Assembly: GCF_016862795.1 (NCBI RefSeq)
Contig: NZ_BONQ01000033.1
Coordinates: 62,001-126,000 of the forward strand
Source: Dactylosporangium siamense
GTDB lineage: Bacteria; Actinomycetota; Actinomycetes; Mycobacteriales; Micromonosporaceae
Direction of reading: 5' to 3'
DNA: 64,000 nucleotides
How positions within the stretch are numbered: position 1 is the first letter of the stretch; each line of letters starts with the position of its first letter. This document shows, in pieces, positions 35,258 through 45,200 of the stretch. The notes below the pieces were generated by a model. It did no database searches. It had not been told where the DNA came from and worked only from the letters and a program-made list of their open reading frames with translations. Both the position numbers and the translations under genes were made by a program.

Positions 35258-38200
35258 CTATTTCGCGATCAGCATAATCGGGCCAGTTCCCCAATCCGCG
35301 ATGTCGATCGCCGCAGCTAGCTCCCGTGTTGTTGGCCTTCCGGTGCGTACATATGTATCGACAGTGTTGACATAAAAATGAGATCCGTCGGGCAGCCTAA
35401 ATGTAAGATCAGGAAACCGCAGACCGGGGCCACCCGGATTGCGGACCGCCCGCTCTGGCAGCTTCGCCCCGGTAGCAGCACTTCTACCTCCCGCAATATG
35501 AACCCAACTGGGATTTGCGGCAAGCACATCGTCGCGAACGTCATCGAGCTGGTTGCGCGTGGCCGCACTACCACGCCTGCCCGCAGTTCCACTTCCACTT
35601 CCAGCTCCAGTTCCAGCTCCCGTTCCAGCTCCACAGGTGCAGGGAACTCCGCCAGAGCAGTTGTGAACCAGAACCGACTCGTTGCCGGCGAGCACGTAGT
35701 AGGTGTGGATGCTGCCGACGGTGAGGTCGCGCATGGTCCGCGCACCGGTGTGGTTGTGAACGCGCAGGACCAGGATGGTGTGGTGGTCAGCGGAGCGGAG
35801 CCGGTCGCCCGGCGCCAGTTTCGCCGCATCGACCCAGTTCTGGGTGGTGTCGGACCAGAACGGGTGGTGGGCGGTGGTCTTGAGCTCCTCGGTCTTACCG
35901 GCCTCGGTCACGACCGTGACCTCGGTCAGATCCGTGTCGAGGTTGATGTGCAGATCCGTGACGGCCTGCGTGGTCGTCTCGGACGTGACCGGATCGGTGG
36001 CGAGGACCTCATCGCCGACAGCGACGTTCTTGATCGCCTTCTGGGAGCCGTCAGCCATCTGGACATGGGTGTCGGGGTCGAAGCTATGAGTACAGCCCTT
36101 GCCACCACCGCTGGTCTGGGTCGACGGCTTGCCCGCACCCTTGCCCGCGCCGCCGCCTGACGTTGTGGTCTGGGTGCTGGGCGTGTTGGCCCCGGTAGTC
36201 GGTTCAGCTTCGCCGCGTTTGGCGTTGACGTGTTCGTTGGCCTTGGCGGCGGGTTTACCCTTCGGTCCTCCCGCCGCACCTTCGCCGGCGGCGGCGGCGC
36301 CTCCCCGTGCGGCGGCCTCCTTCTCCAGTCCGGCAGCGATGTCATCGGTGGCGTTGCCGAAAACCTTCCTGCCCATACTGCGGATGAGGTTCGAAGCCCA
36401 GGACAGGAAACTGGCGGCGAGCTCCGCTCCCATGCCCCAGGCGGCACCGATGAAGAAACTCATCACGAAGTCGACGCCGTCGAAGTTGCGTTGACCCGCG
36501 ATGACTTCGGACAGGTACACGGCCGCACTGGAGACCGCGCCGCAGATGGCGGTCTGGAACGGCAGGAGGAACTGGGCGTAGCTGACCATCGCGGCGACGC
36601 AGGACGCGTATGCCAGGCCGCCGATGGCCGTCTTCGCGGCGACGTCCAGGAACTCCAGGAAGATATTCTTGGTCTTGGACTGGAGGCCACTGGGGTCGGA
36701 GCGGTTGACCGGGTTGTTCTCCGAATACGCGTAGCCGTGCAGCTGCTGCGGGTCGCTGGGGTCGAGGACCGGGTCGACGCTGATGAACCGGCCGATCTTC
36801 GGGTCGTAATCGCGGGCGCCGAGGTGGACCAGGCCGGTCGGGTCGTTGTCGCCGCCGACGAAGCCCTTCTCGGTCGGCCAGGGTGTCGGCACCGTGCCGC
36901 GGGCGCCGCCGAAGGGGGTCTGCCGGCGGATCTTCGCCTGGTTGGTGCCAGCCGTGATCGTGATGTTGCAGGTGCCCTGCTGATCGGCTGCGGACCAGCT
37001 CAGGCCCGTGCGGGTGCGGACCGCGATCGTGCCGGCCGCGTGAGCGTAGTAGCGGGTGCCGCTGGACGTGGCGGTTGCCTTGTCGTAGCGGATCTCGGTG
37101 GAGCCGAGATAGAGCGTGGTGCCCTTGGCGTCGCGGCGCAGCAGCCGGTTGCCGTCGGCGTCGTAGAGGAACGTCGTCGTGGTGGTGCCCTCGGTGACCG
37201 AGGCGAGGTGTCCCTCCTGGTCCCAGTCGAGGTCCTGCGTGGCGCCCGCCGTGGTGCCGGGCCTGGTGCGGGTGTTGCCGGCCGCGTCGTAGGTGTAATT
37301 CGCGGTGCGGGTGCCGGTGTTGTCGGTGGTGGTCGTCGACTTCAGCGCGTGCGCGTTGGGCTGGCCGGTGCCTTTTACGGTGTAGTCGACCGTGACGTCG
37401 CCGGCCGCGGTGGCGTGCTCGACGGACGTCTTGCGGCTGCCGCTGCGGTCATAGGTGAAGCTGTGCCAGTAGGGCGCCGGGCCACCCAGCGCCGACGCGC
37501 TCGGGTCGGCGGTGCAGGCGTTCGACGACGGGGTCCACGCCTCGGTGATCCGGCCGAGGGTGTCCTGCCGGTAGCACTGGGTGTCCACGACGCCGCCGGT
37601 CGGGGCGTCGCTGGCCTTGATGATGTTGCCGTTGTCGTCGTAGGTGTAGGTCACCTTCGACAGTTCGTTCGGGGAGACCACGGTGCGGGCGACCTGGCTC
37701 TGCTGCAGGCGGCCGGTGTCGGCCTCGTACGTGGAGCTGAGGTAGACGGAGCCGCCGGTGCCGGTGGTGAGTCTCGTCTGGAGCAGCTGCCCGTACTCCG
37801 AGAACGTGGTCGAGTCGACGAGGGTGCTGTTGACGCCGTTGTACCGGGTCCGCAGTTTCGTCGGCATGCCGGTGGTCTGGTCGTAGTCGTAGGTGAGGGT
37901 CTCCAGCGCGAGGCCGCCGACGACCGGCAGGGTGACCGTGGCCGGCGAACCGTCCATCTTGTAGGTCGCGCCGGTGGTGTACGTGGCGGCGAGACCCGTC
38001 TCCACGCCGGGGATGGTCACGGTGGTGCCGGTGGGCTGGTACTGGTCGTTGTAACCGGTGACCGCGACGGTGTATTCGGCGGTGGATCCGGAGGTGTTGT
38101 CGTAGCGGGTCGAGGAGGTCAGGTACCCCTTGGCGAGCGTGTCGTAGGTCCAGGAGGCCAGCAGCGGGCCGGTCAGCGAGCCGGTCCGGCGTTCCACGAC

Positions 38201-41200
38201 CCGTCCCAGCCCGTCGTACTTGAACGCCAGCGTCTGGTCGAGGGAGTTCTTGACCGTCGCCACCTGGTTGTCGGCGTTGTACGTCCGCGTGGTCTTGCCG
38301 GTGTCCGGGTCGGTGCTGTCGGTGACGCGGCCGCGGATGTCGTAGGTGGTGCTCCAGACGTTGTTCGCCGGGTCGGTGAGCGTCGCCACGAGGCCCTGAC
38401 GGTTGTACTTGTAGGTGGTCTTCTCCGGTGTACCGGTCAGCGTCCGGCCGGGCCATTGCCACAGTTCGGTGGTGCGGCCCTTGATGTCGGTGACGACGGT
38501 GTTCGCCGCGCCGCCGACCGGGGGGATGGTGGTGACCCGGTCACCGCCGTACTTCCGGGTGGTGCGCCACCTCTCCGTCCCGCCCGGCTGGAAGATCGCG
38601 GCGACGGGGCGGCCCGCGTCGTCGTACACCTGCCTGCTCTGCTTGAGCACCAGCGCCGCGTTCGCCGGCGTGTACAGGTCACCGGGAGAGACCGCGGTGC
38701 TGTAGTACCCGTCGTAGGAGACCGACGCCCGGCCGGCGGAGTCGTAGAACTGGTCGGTCAGGACGTACCCGGTGCCGATCGGCGACGGCGTCTGGGTCTG
38801 CCGCTCCCGCAGCAGCGAGTCGTAGAGCTGGTAGGAGGCGACGTAGTTCCCCGCCGGGTTCAGCGAGCGCGTGGTCACGACCGTCGCGCCGTTCTGGCGG
38901 ATGGTGTACGCGAACGTCGACGTGGCCCGGTCGGTGACGCCGGGTGCCCACACCTCGGCGGTGCGGCCGAGCGCGTCGTACGTGACGGTGGTCCGCTTGC
39001 CGTTGAGGTCGACGGCCGCGGCGACGGATCCCCACGCCGGGTCGTTCTCGACGCTGGCCGTCTGCTCCAGCGGGTTGGTCGTGACGATCTTCGTGACCGG
39101 GCCGCCGCCGGTGGACTGGTACTCCGTCGTCGTGCGGCGGCCGAGGCCGTCGAACGTCTCGGTCACCCGGCCGTGGTCGTCGAGGGTCCACCGGCGGGTG
39201 GTCGCGTAGGTCGCGCCGCCGGGCGTCCAGGTGTCGAGGACCTGCTCGGTGGTGACGCCGCCCCTGGTCGGCGCGGCGCCCCAGCTCTGCTGGTCGAACG
39301 CCGACCTGGTGTCGCTGATGACGTCGTCCGCCGTCGCCGGCGATTTGGAGCAGGGCAGCGCGTAGGTCTCGGTCCGGGAGACCGCGCCGAGCAGCCACGC
39401 GGAGGTGTTCCGCGCGTAGGTGAACCTGGTGCAGGTGTCGTCGTCATCGTCGGTGATGTCGCCGAGGTTCTCCACGGCGGTCGGCAGGCCGTAGTCACCG
39501 AAGGTGGTGTTGGTGGTGCTGCGGACGAACCCGCGATTGCCGTCCAGCCCGACCCGCGTCTGCACGGTGCTGACCCCGACGTAGCGGGCGTCGACCGTGG
39601 TGCTGTTGATCGTCCGCGACGCGGTGGGCGCCGACTGCCAGGCGGTGTTGATCGTCGCGCCGACGACCTGCATGTCGGCGACGTTGTAGTAGACGTTCTC
39701 CCGCAGCATGCCGGCGAACGCCTCGGCGTCGTCGACCGGTCCGTCCTCCGACGAGGTCAACTGCACCTGCCGCCGGCCCCCGCCGGGCAGCGGGTCCTCG
39801 TCCATGCCGCGGTAGAACTGCGACTCCTGCAGCGTCTGCTCGCCGGGTTTGCCGGTGCGCACCTGGACGCGTTCGTAGCCACGCCACTGCGACCACGTCT
39901 TGCGGTTCGACGGGATCAGCCCGTCGTCGTCGTCCGCGTGCCAGGCCGGGTCGCCGAGGTACTCATAGCTGTGCACGACGTCGTCGCCTGGGCCGCCGGT
40001 GGTGTCGTGTTCGACGACGACCTTCACCAGGTACTTGTGGAAGTAGTCCAGCCGGTTCGGCTGGCCTGGGAACGTGCCGCGCACCGGGTAGCACCGCAGG
40101 ATGTTGCTCTCCGGGACGCTGGGCACCCGGCTGCCCGCGACGCAGTCCTTGGCGGAGTACTCGATGGTGATCTCGCCGCCGGACTCGCCACGGACTTTGT
40201 TGACCCGCCACCAGTTCATGAGTGGCAGGTTGTCGTTGGTGGCGTCGACCCGGTTCGGCATCTGGACGCCGTAGAACACGACCTCGGGCAGGGTGATCGG
40301 GGTGGTGCTGGCCAGTCCGGTGTGGGTGATCCCGGCGAGCCACAGCCCGGCGCGGGTGGTGTCGGCCGGGTCCGGGTACGTGTGCCGCAGCGTCCACTGG
40401 TCGACACCGCGGTAGCCGGTGCCGTTCCACACCTGGGTCTTGACCGACGCCAGCCGCTTCGTCGACCAGAAGGTGGGCGTGCCGACGTAGCAGGGGCTAC
40501 CGGTGCACTCCAGGTCCCACGGGGTGTCGTGCCAGTTCTCGCCGTGCGTGCCGCAGTTGGTCTCGCACCGGTCGGCGGGGGTCAGCTCGACCTGGAACGG
40601 CACGGTGGAGAACTCGCTGCCGGTGCGGGTGCCGTAGTCGACGCGGCGCAGGAAGCTCGACCGCGTGTAGGAGCCGAGCGCCGTCGCGCTGTTGTGCATC
40701 GCGTACTTGCCGGACTCCAGTTCGTACCAGAACGACATGGTGTTGCCGTAGGTGTCCCGGACGTAGTCCAGGTTCCACCGGTACCCCTGGGTGCAGCTCG
40801 ACGTGGCGAAGCTGCCGGTGTGGCAGGGTTCATTGGGGTCATTGCCGAAGACGGGCACGGTCTGCACCGACTTGGTCTCGCCGCGGGCGGCGGTCCAGCC
40901 GGGCAGCCGGTTGAGGCCGAACTGGTACTCGGTGCCGTCGGGCGTGGTGACCAGCCAGTACTCGCCGTCGCGGGCGCCGTTGACGGCGCCGACCCCCCGC
41001 TGCACGCGGGTGCCGTCGTCCTGGCGCAGGTGCCAGTAGCCGTCCGTGCCGTTGTAGATCAGCTCACCGGTGTGCCCGGCCATCGACAGGGACGCGTTGT
41101 TGGTCTCCCAGCACAGGTCGCCGGACTTCGTGGTGTTGTTGGCACCGGCCGACATGTCGTCACCGCACGACTTGTACCGCCGCTCGATGAAACCGCTGGA

Positions 41201-42166
41201 GGCCAGCGAGAAGCCCTCCCCGACGAACGACGGTTGGTTGTTGCTGGCGTCGGTGCGCCCGTCGACGCTCTGCGACGAATACGCCAGGCCCAGGTTCGGG
41301 GTCGGCCCGCCGATGCCGGGCGGGACCCGCAGCGGGTAGCTCCAGTTGAAGTCGCCGGAGGAGCCACCCGCCTGCCACGTCGCCGATGCCTGCAGCGGCG
41401 TCGCGCCGAAGTCACCGCCCGCGCCGCTCGGGCCGCTGGTCAGCGCGAGCAGCGCGGCCCCGCCGGACGCACCGGCCGACAGCGCCGACGCCGTGGTCGC
41501 GGGCACCGCGACCTGACCGGTCACGGTGCCGTGGCCGGTGTCGTTGACGGAGCTGACCGGGGTCGCCTGGCACTGGGGCTGATCCGGGGTCAGCAGCGCG
41601 CACTCGGGCAGGCGCACCAGGCGCAGCCGGTTGGCCCAGTCGGCGCCATGGGCATTGCGGAACCCCGAGTAGTCGACGGTGACGCCCACGGTCCGGGCGG
41701 CGCCGGGCCGCTGCGGGGTCAGCCGGACCAGGAGACCGTCGCGGCCGGACAGCGCGGTGGCGTTCCGGTCGAGCACGGCGACGGTGTACGCGGATCCGTC
41801 GGTGTCACCGGCAGCCGGTCGCAGCGTCACCGGCAGCGCGCCGGCCCGCTGGGCGGCACCGGCCGCGAGCCGCTCCTGCGCGGACGTGCCCCGCACGCTG
41901 CTCACGGCGGCGAACTCGACGCCGGCCGACCCGGCCGCCGGCCACGACGGCGCCGGCCTGGTGCGTTTCGCCGCCTCCGCGGCAGGGTCCGTGCCGGCCC
42001 GTCCGGCCTGCACCTTCGTCACCGGCACCGGGGTGACCTTCTGCACCGCCGGTGGCTGGTACTCCTTCGGCGGCGCGGCGACCGCGGGGTTCGCGTTCAG
42101 CAGGGACACGACGAGCACCACGGCAAGGGCGTGGACGGTCAGCGCGACACGCCGGGTGACTGTCAT
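35258..42166 (-). CDS. Secreted RHS/YD-repeat polymorphic toxin with HINT and C-terminal toxin domain
   Basis: 2302 residues from an ATG at 42166 behind GGAGG; the open frame continues upstream in the LamG gene but is not used. A signal peptide (residues 1-31) is followed by an SpvB-like N-terminal part (FNWSYPLRVPPGIGGPTPNLGLAYSSQ), then a long YD-repeat array (many YDALGR, YDDNGN, YDADGNRL). The RHS core motif YDPKIGRFISVDP is at about residue 1786. A HINT domain covers about 2025-2170 (starts CTHSFDPDTHVQM, ends VLVHNC), then a Gly/Thr/Ala linker and a 106-residue C-terminal domain (LRFPDLTFRLPDGSHFYVNTVDTY and WGTGPIMLIAK). That tip is lower in GC and not recognised; a nuclease is possible. 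RHS shells enclose and release such toxins. Confidence 0.9.
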   Translation of the reverse strand: MTVTRRVALTVHALAVVLVVSLLNANPAVAAPPKEYQPPAVQKVTPVPVTKVQAGRAGTDPAAEAAKRTRPAPSWPAAGSAGVEFAAVSSVRGTSAQERLAAGAAQRAGALPVTLRPAAGDTDGSAYTVAVLDRNATALSGRDGLLVRLTPQRPGAARTVGVTVDYSGFRNAHGADWANRLRLVRLPECALLTPDQPQCQATPVSSVNDTGHGTVTGQVAVPATTASALSAGASGGAALLALTSGPSGAGGDFGATPLQASATWQAGGSSGDFNWSYPLRVPPGIGGPTPNLGLAYSSQSVDGRTDASNNQPSFVGEGFSLASSGFIERRYKSCGDDMSAGANNTTKSGDLCWETNNASLSMAGHTGELIYNGTDGYWHLRQDDGTRVQRGVGAVNGARDGEYWLVTTPDGTEYQFGLNRLPGWTAARGETKSVQTVPVFGNDPNEPCHTGSFATSSCTQGYRWNLDYVRDTYGNTMSFWYELESGKYAMHNSATALGSYTRSSFLRRVDYGTRTGSEFSTVPFQVELTPADRCETNCGTHGENWHDTPWDLECTGSPCYVGTPTFWSTKRLASVKTQVWNGTGYRGVDQWTLRHTYPDPADTTRAGLWLAGITHTGLASTTPITLPEVVFYGVQMPNRVDATNDNLPLMNWWRVNKVRGESGGEITIEYSAKDCVAGSRVPSVPESNILRCYPVRGTFPGQPNRLDYFHKYLVKVVVEHDTTGGPGDDVVHSYEYLGDPAWHADDDDGLIPSNRKTWSQWRGYERVQVRTGKPGEQTLQESQFYRGMDEDPLPGGGRRQVQLTSSEDGPVDDAEAFAGMLRENVYYNVADMQVVGATINTAWQSAPTASRTINSTTVDARYVGVSTVQTRVGLDGNRGFVRSTTNTTFGDYGLPTAVENLGDITDDDDDTCTRFTYARNTSAWLLGAVSRTETYALPCSKSPATADDVISDTRSAFDQQSWGAAPTRGGVTTEQVLDTWTPGGATYATTRRWTLDDHGRVTETFDGLGRRTTTEYQSTGGGPVTKIVTTNPLEQTASVENDPAWGSVAAAVDLNGKRTTVTYDALGRTAEVWAPGVTDRATSTFAYTIRQNGATVVTTRSLNPAGNYVASYQLYDSLLRERQTQTPSPIGTGYVLTDQFYDSAGRASVSYDGYYSTAVSPGDLYTPANAALVLKQSRQVYDDAGRPVAAIFQPGGTERWRTTRKYGGDRVTTIPPVGGAANTVVTDIKGRTTELWQWPGRTLTGTPEKTTYKYNRQGLVATLTDPANNVWSTTYDIRGRVTDSTDPDTGKTTRTYNADNQVATVKNSLDQTLAFKYDGLGRVVERRTGSLTGPLLASWTYDTLAKGYLTSSTRYDNTSGSTAEYTVAVTGYNDQYQPTGTTVTIPGVETGLAATYTTGATYKMDGSPATVTLPVVGGLALETLTYDYDQTTGMPTKLRTRYNGVNSTLVDSTTFSEYGQLLQTRLTTGTGGSVYLSSTYEADTGRLQQSQVARTVVSPNELSKVTYTYDDNGNIIKASDAPTGGVVDTQCYRQDTLGRITEAWTPSSNACTADPSASALGGPAPYWHSFTYDRSGSRKTSVEHATAAGDVTVDYTVKGTGQPNAHALKSTTTTDNTGTRTANYTYDAAGNTRTRPGTTAGATQDLDWDQEGHLASVTEGTTTTTFLYDADGNRLLRRDAKGTTLYLGSTEIRYDKATATSSGTRYYAHAAGTIAVRTRTGLSWSAADQQGTCNITITAGTNQAKIRRQTPFGGARGTVPTPWPTEKGFVGGDNDPTGLVHLGARDYDPKIGRFISVDPVLDPSDPQQLHGYAYSENNPVNRSDPSGLQSKTKNIFLEFLDVAAKTAIGGLAYASCVAAMVSYAQFLLPFQTAICGAVSSAAVYLSEVIAGQRNFDGVDFVMSFFIGAAWGMGAELAASFLSWASNLIRSMGRKVFGNATDDIAAGLEKEAAARGGAAAAGEGAAGGPKGKPAAKANEHVNAKRGEAEPTTGANTPSTQTTTSGGGAGKGAGKPSTQTSGGGKGCTHSFDPDTHVQMADGSQKAIKNVAVGDEVLATDPVTSETTTQAVTDLHINLDTDLTEVTVVTEAGKTEELKTTAHHPFWSDTTQNWVDAAKLAPGDRLRSADHHTILVLRVHNHTGARTMRDLTVGSIHTYYVLAGNESVLVHNCSGGVPCTCGAGTGAGTGAGSGSGTAGRRGSAATRNQLDDVRDDVLAANPSWVHIAGGRSAATGAKLPERAVRNPGGPGLRFPDLTFRLPDGSHFYVNTVDTYVRTGRPTTRELAAAIDIADWGTGPIMLIAK
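35581..35634. repeat. Hexanucleotide tandem array in the toxin linker
   Basis: Nine 6-nt units of the form ttccac / ttccag / ctccag, in frame, coding for a G-x dipeptide linker (GTGAGTGAGS) between HINT and the toxin tip. Confidence 0.85.
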
Positions 42167-42219
42167 CGATGACCTCCGGATCGCGGCGGACAGATCTGCG
42201 GGGACGGTCCCGGGTCGGC

Positions 42220-45200
42220 TCACAGCTCCACCACCGCTTCTGCCGGAAGGGCACCCGGGTAGAGGGCGACCTCGTCGATGGAACCCGTGAACGGGTCGAG
42301 CGCGACGCCGCCGTATGTGGCCTGGCCGAGCACGGCCGGCCCGTTGGCGAAGAACGGCGTGGCCGGCGCGGGTTGCGACACTGCCAGAACACCGTCGATG
42401 TAGAGCGACATGGTGTGGGTGCTGGCGTTGTGCACCGCCACCAAGTGCGTCCACGTGTTCAGCACAGGCGGGGCGGGCGCGCAGGCGTCGGTCCGGTTGC
42501 CCCCGGCTGGCGAGCCGTGGATGCCGAAGGTCCAGCCGTTGCAGTGGACCTCGAACATCAACTGGAACGCCGGCTGCGCGGCCCCGGTGGTGTTGCCCTG
42601 GCTCAGCACCGTCCGGGAGCTGGTGCCGGGGTTGGTGAGCTTCACCCACGCCGACACCGTGTAGGACTGCTCGGTCCGCAGCACCGGCCCGCTGGTGACG
42701 CTGTAGGCGCTGCCACCGTTGTAGACGGCCGCGGCGTTCGGGGTGCCGTCGCGGTTCGGCCCGTAGGTGACGGCGGCCGACTGTTGCAGCGGCGACCGGC
42801 CGACGATGTCGGTGCCGTCACCGTCAAGCTCCCAGCCGGCGGCCGGGACGCCGCCGGGCGGACCGATGAGCCTCGCCACCTCGTCGGAGAAGATCTTCCG
42901 GTCCCAGACCTGCAGGTCTGACAGCTGTCCCGAGAGCTTCTCGACATTCTCGAAAAGGCCGACCGTATAGCCCAGGTTCAGGTCTCCGGCCACGTCGCTG
43001 GTGCCGGTGACCGCGACCGTGCTGCGCACGATGCCGTCGACGTACAAGGTGATCGCCTGCGCACCGGAGTCGTAGACACCGGCGACATGGGTCCACACGT
43101 TCGCCGGGGCCGCCACCGGCGCGCAGGCCTGGAACAGGGTTCCGGTGGTGTTGGTGAAGCGGAACGCCCAGCCGCAGCTGCCACCCTGGTACATCAGGTG
43201 GAACGACGACCGGTTCAGCAGCCCTCTGTCCCGTGTGCCCGCGCCGACGATCGCCGCGGTTCCGGTGCCGTCGAGCTTCGCCCAGGTGGCCATCGAGAAG
43301 CTGGTGGTGCTGCTGAACGGCTTCGGCAGCGTCGCGCCAAAGGTGGGCGTGCCCGGGGAGAAACCCGTCGCGGTCCAGCCATTGATCATCGGACCGGGCG
43401 CGCCGGTGGTCGCGCCGGCGATGGTGCCGTGCCGCTCGTAGCCTGAGGAGTCGGTGAGCGTCGTGGCACCGGCCGGGTCGTCCAGATGCCACTGCCCGGC
43501 GGCCATGCTGGGGTCGTCGACCTTGAACTGGTACTGCAACGGCGCGCCGGGGGCCGACAGGTTGCCGGCGGCGTCCACGGCCCAGACCCGCAGCGTGTTC
43601 AGACCGCCCATGGATGGCGTCGCCTGGATGGTCACGGCGTGGGTGACGGCGTTCGCGGTCAGGGTCCGGGTGCCGTCCACGGGGGGTGTGGTGGTCGGGG
43701 TCAGCGCGTACACGTACTTCTGGACGTCGCCCGGGTTCGTCGTGGGCGGTGTCACCGTGAAGGCGCCGGTGACGCCGCGGCCGCCGTGGAACTCCCCGTC
43801 TTCCGGGTAGGTTGCGGACGTCACCGCCGCCGGTGTGCCCGGCGCGTCGGTGTCCACTATGTACTCACAGAGCTGGCTCTGCGGTCCGGTCGCACCGGCG
43901 CCGTTGCCGTCCGTTACGACCGCCGTGACCCGGTACCTTCCGCTGGTCTGTGGGGCGGGCAGCTCCAGCGTCGCGGTGCCGCCAGCCGGCACGTTCTGCA
44001 CGGTGACGTCCGGCAACACGCTCACCCACGTCGCGGCTGTTTGGCTGACCCACTGCTTCTGCCGGGTGAACGTGACGGCCAGCAGCGAGTCGTCGTCGGC
44101 GTCGCTCGCCCTGACCCGCAGCACCGGGGTCGAGCGGACCACCGGGACCGTGCCCGGCACGCAGGCCAGACCCGGCTCCTGCGCCGTGCTGGCCACCGTG
44201 AACTGGTCCGGCGCCGAGGGGATCGAGTTGTATTCGACGGTCAGCTTCGGGTCGAGCTGGTAGCGCCGCCACGCGTAGGGATCGCTCTCGCCCGCCTCGC
44301 GCAGGCCCACGGTCGTCACCGGCGCGCCGGAGTTGATCGCCGCCTGCACGGCGCCCGCGGCGTCCCACTCGACGCGGCCCTGCGCGCAGGCACCACTGCC
44401 GTTGAAGCGGCGGGTCTGGTTGTTGGAGCTGAGTTTCGACAGCCACTGCAGTCCGGTCTCGGCGCTGTTCCACGTCATGCCGTTGCTGATCCGGCTGGTC
44501 TGCCACAGCTGGGCGGTGCCGGCGGTGCCGCCGCACGACTTGCCCGACCAGGACTGGGTGATGGAGAACGTCGCCGATTTCAGCTGCTTGCCGATCAGGC
44601 CGCTGGTGTCCATCTCGAACACGGACCGGGCGGTCGTCGTGCCGGAGAAGTCCTGGTAGCCGACCCGGACGACGCCGGAGTTCGACTCGTCGGTGTCGCA
44701 GTTGACGCAGGTCCGGTCCCAGTAGGAGGTGTCACCGAACTGCTTCCACAGCATGACCCAGTGGTTGCGGCCACCCGGCCAGGTCGGGTCGACGTAGACC
44801 GGGTAGACGGTGTCGGCGGCGGTGAACAGCGACGCGTCCGGCACCACGGCCAGCTCACCGGGGGTGATCTCGGTGCGCATGGGCCGCTGCTTCGCCGGCA
44901 GCGCCTCGGCCGGGTCGGCGCCACCGTTCACCGTGGACGCGCGCCGCGTGCCGGCCTTGACGCCGGAGTCCCACATCGTCGGCGTCGACCCGCCGAACAC
45001 GACCGTGCCGGCGCCGTCGACGGCCGACACCGCGCCGGTCCCGGCGTCGGTGCGCAGGCTGAGACCCTTCGTCCGGGTCTTGAACGTGAGCCGCTTGAGC
45101 GCCGCGTGCTTCGCCGCGGCGGGGGTCTTCACCACCAGGACCTCGGAGAATCCCTCGACGTCCGCGGTGAGGCGCAGGTCGACGCCGGGCAGCACGTCCG

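Noticed and set aside
36230-42172. 1980-codon open frame on the plus strand
   Set aside because: It is antisense to the RHS gene, Arg/Gly/Val-rich with no domain, and arises from high-GC third positions of the real gene.
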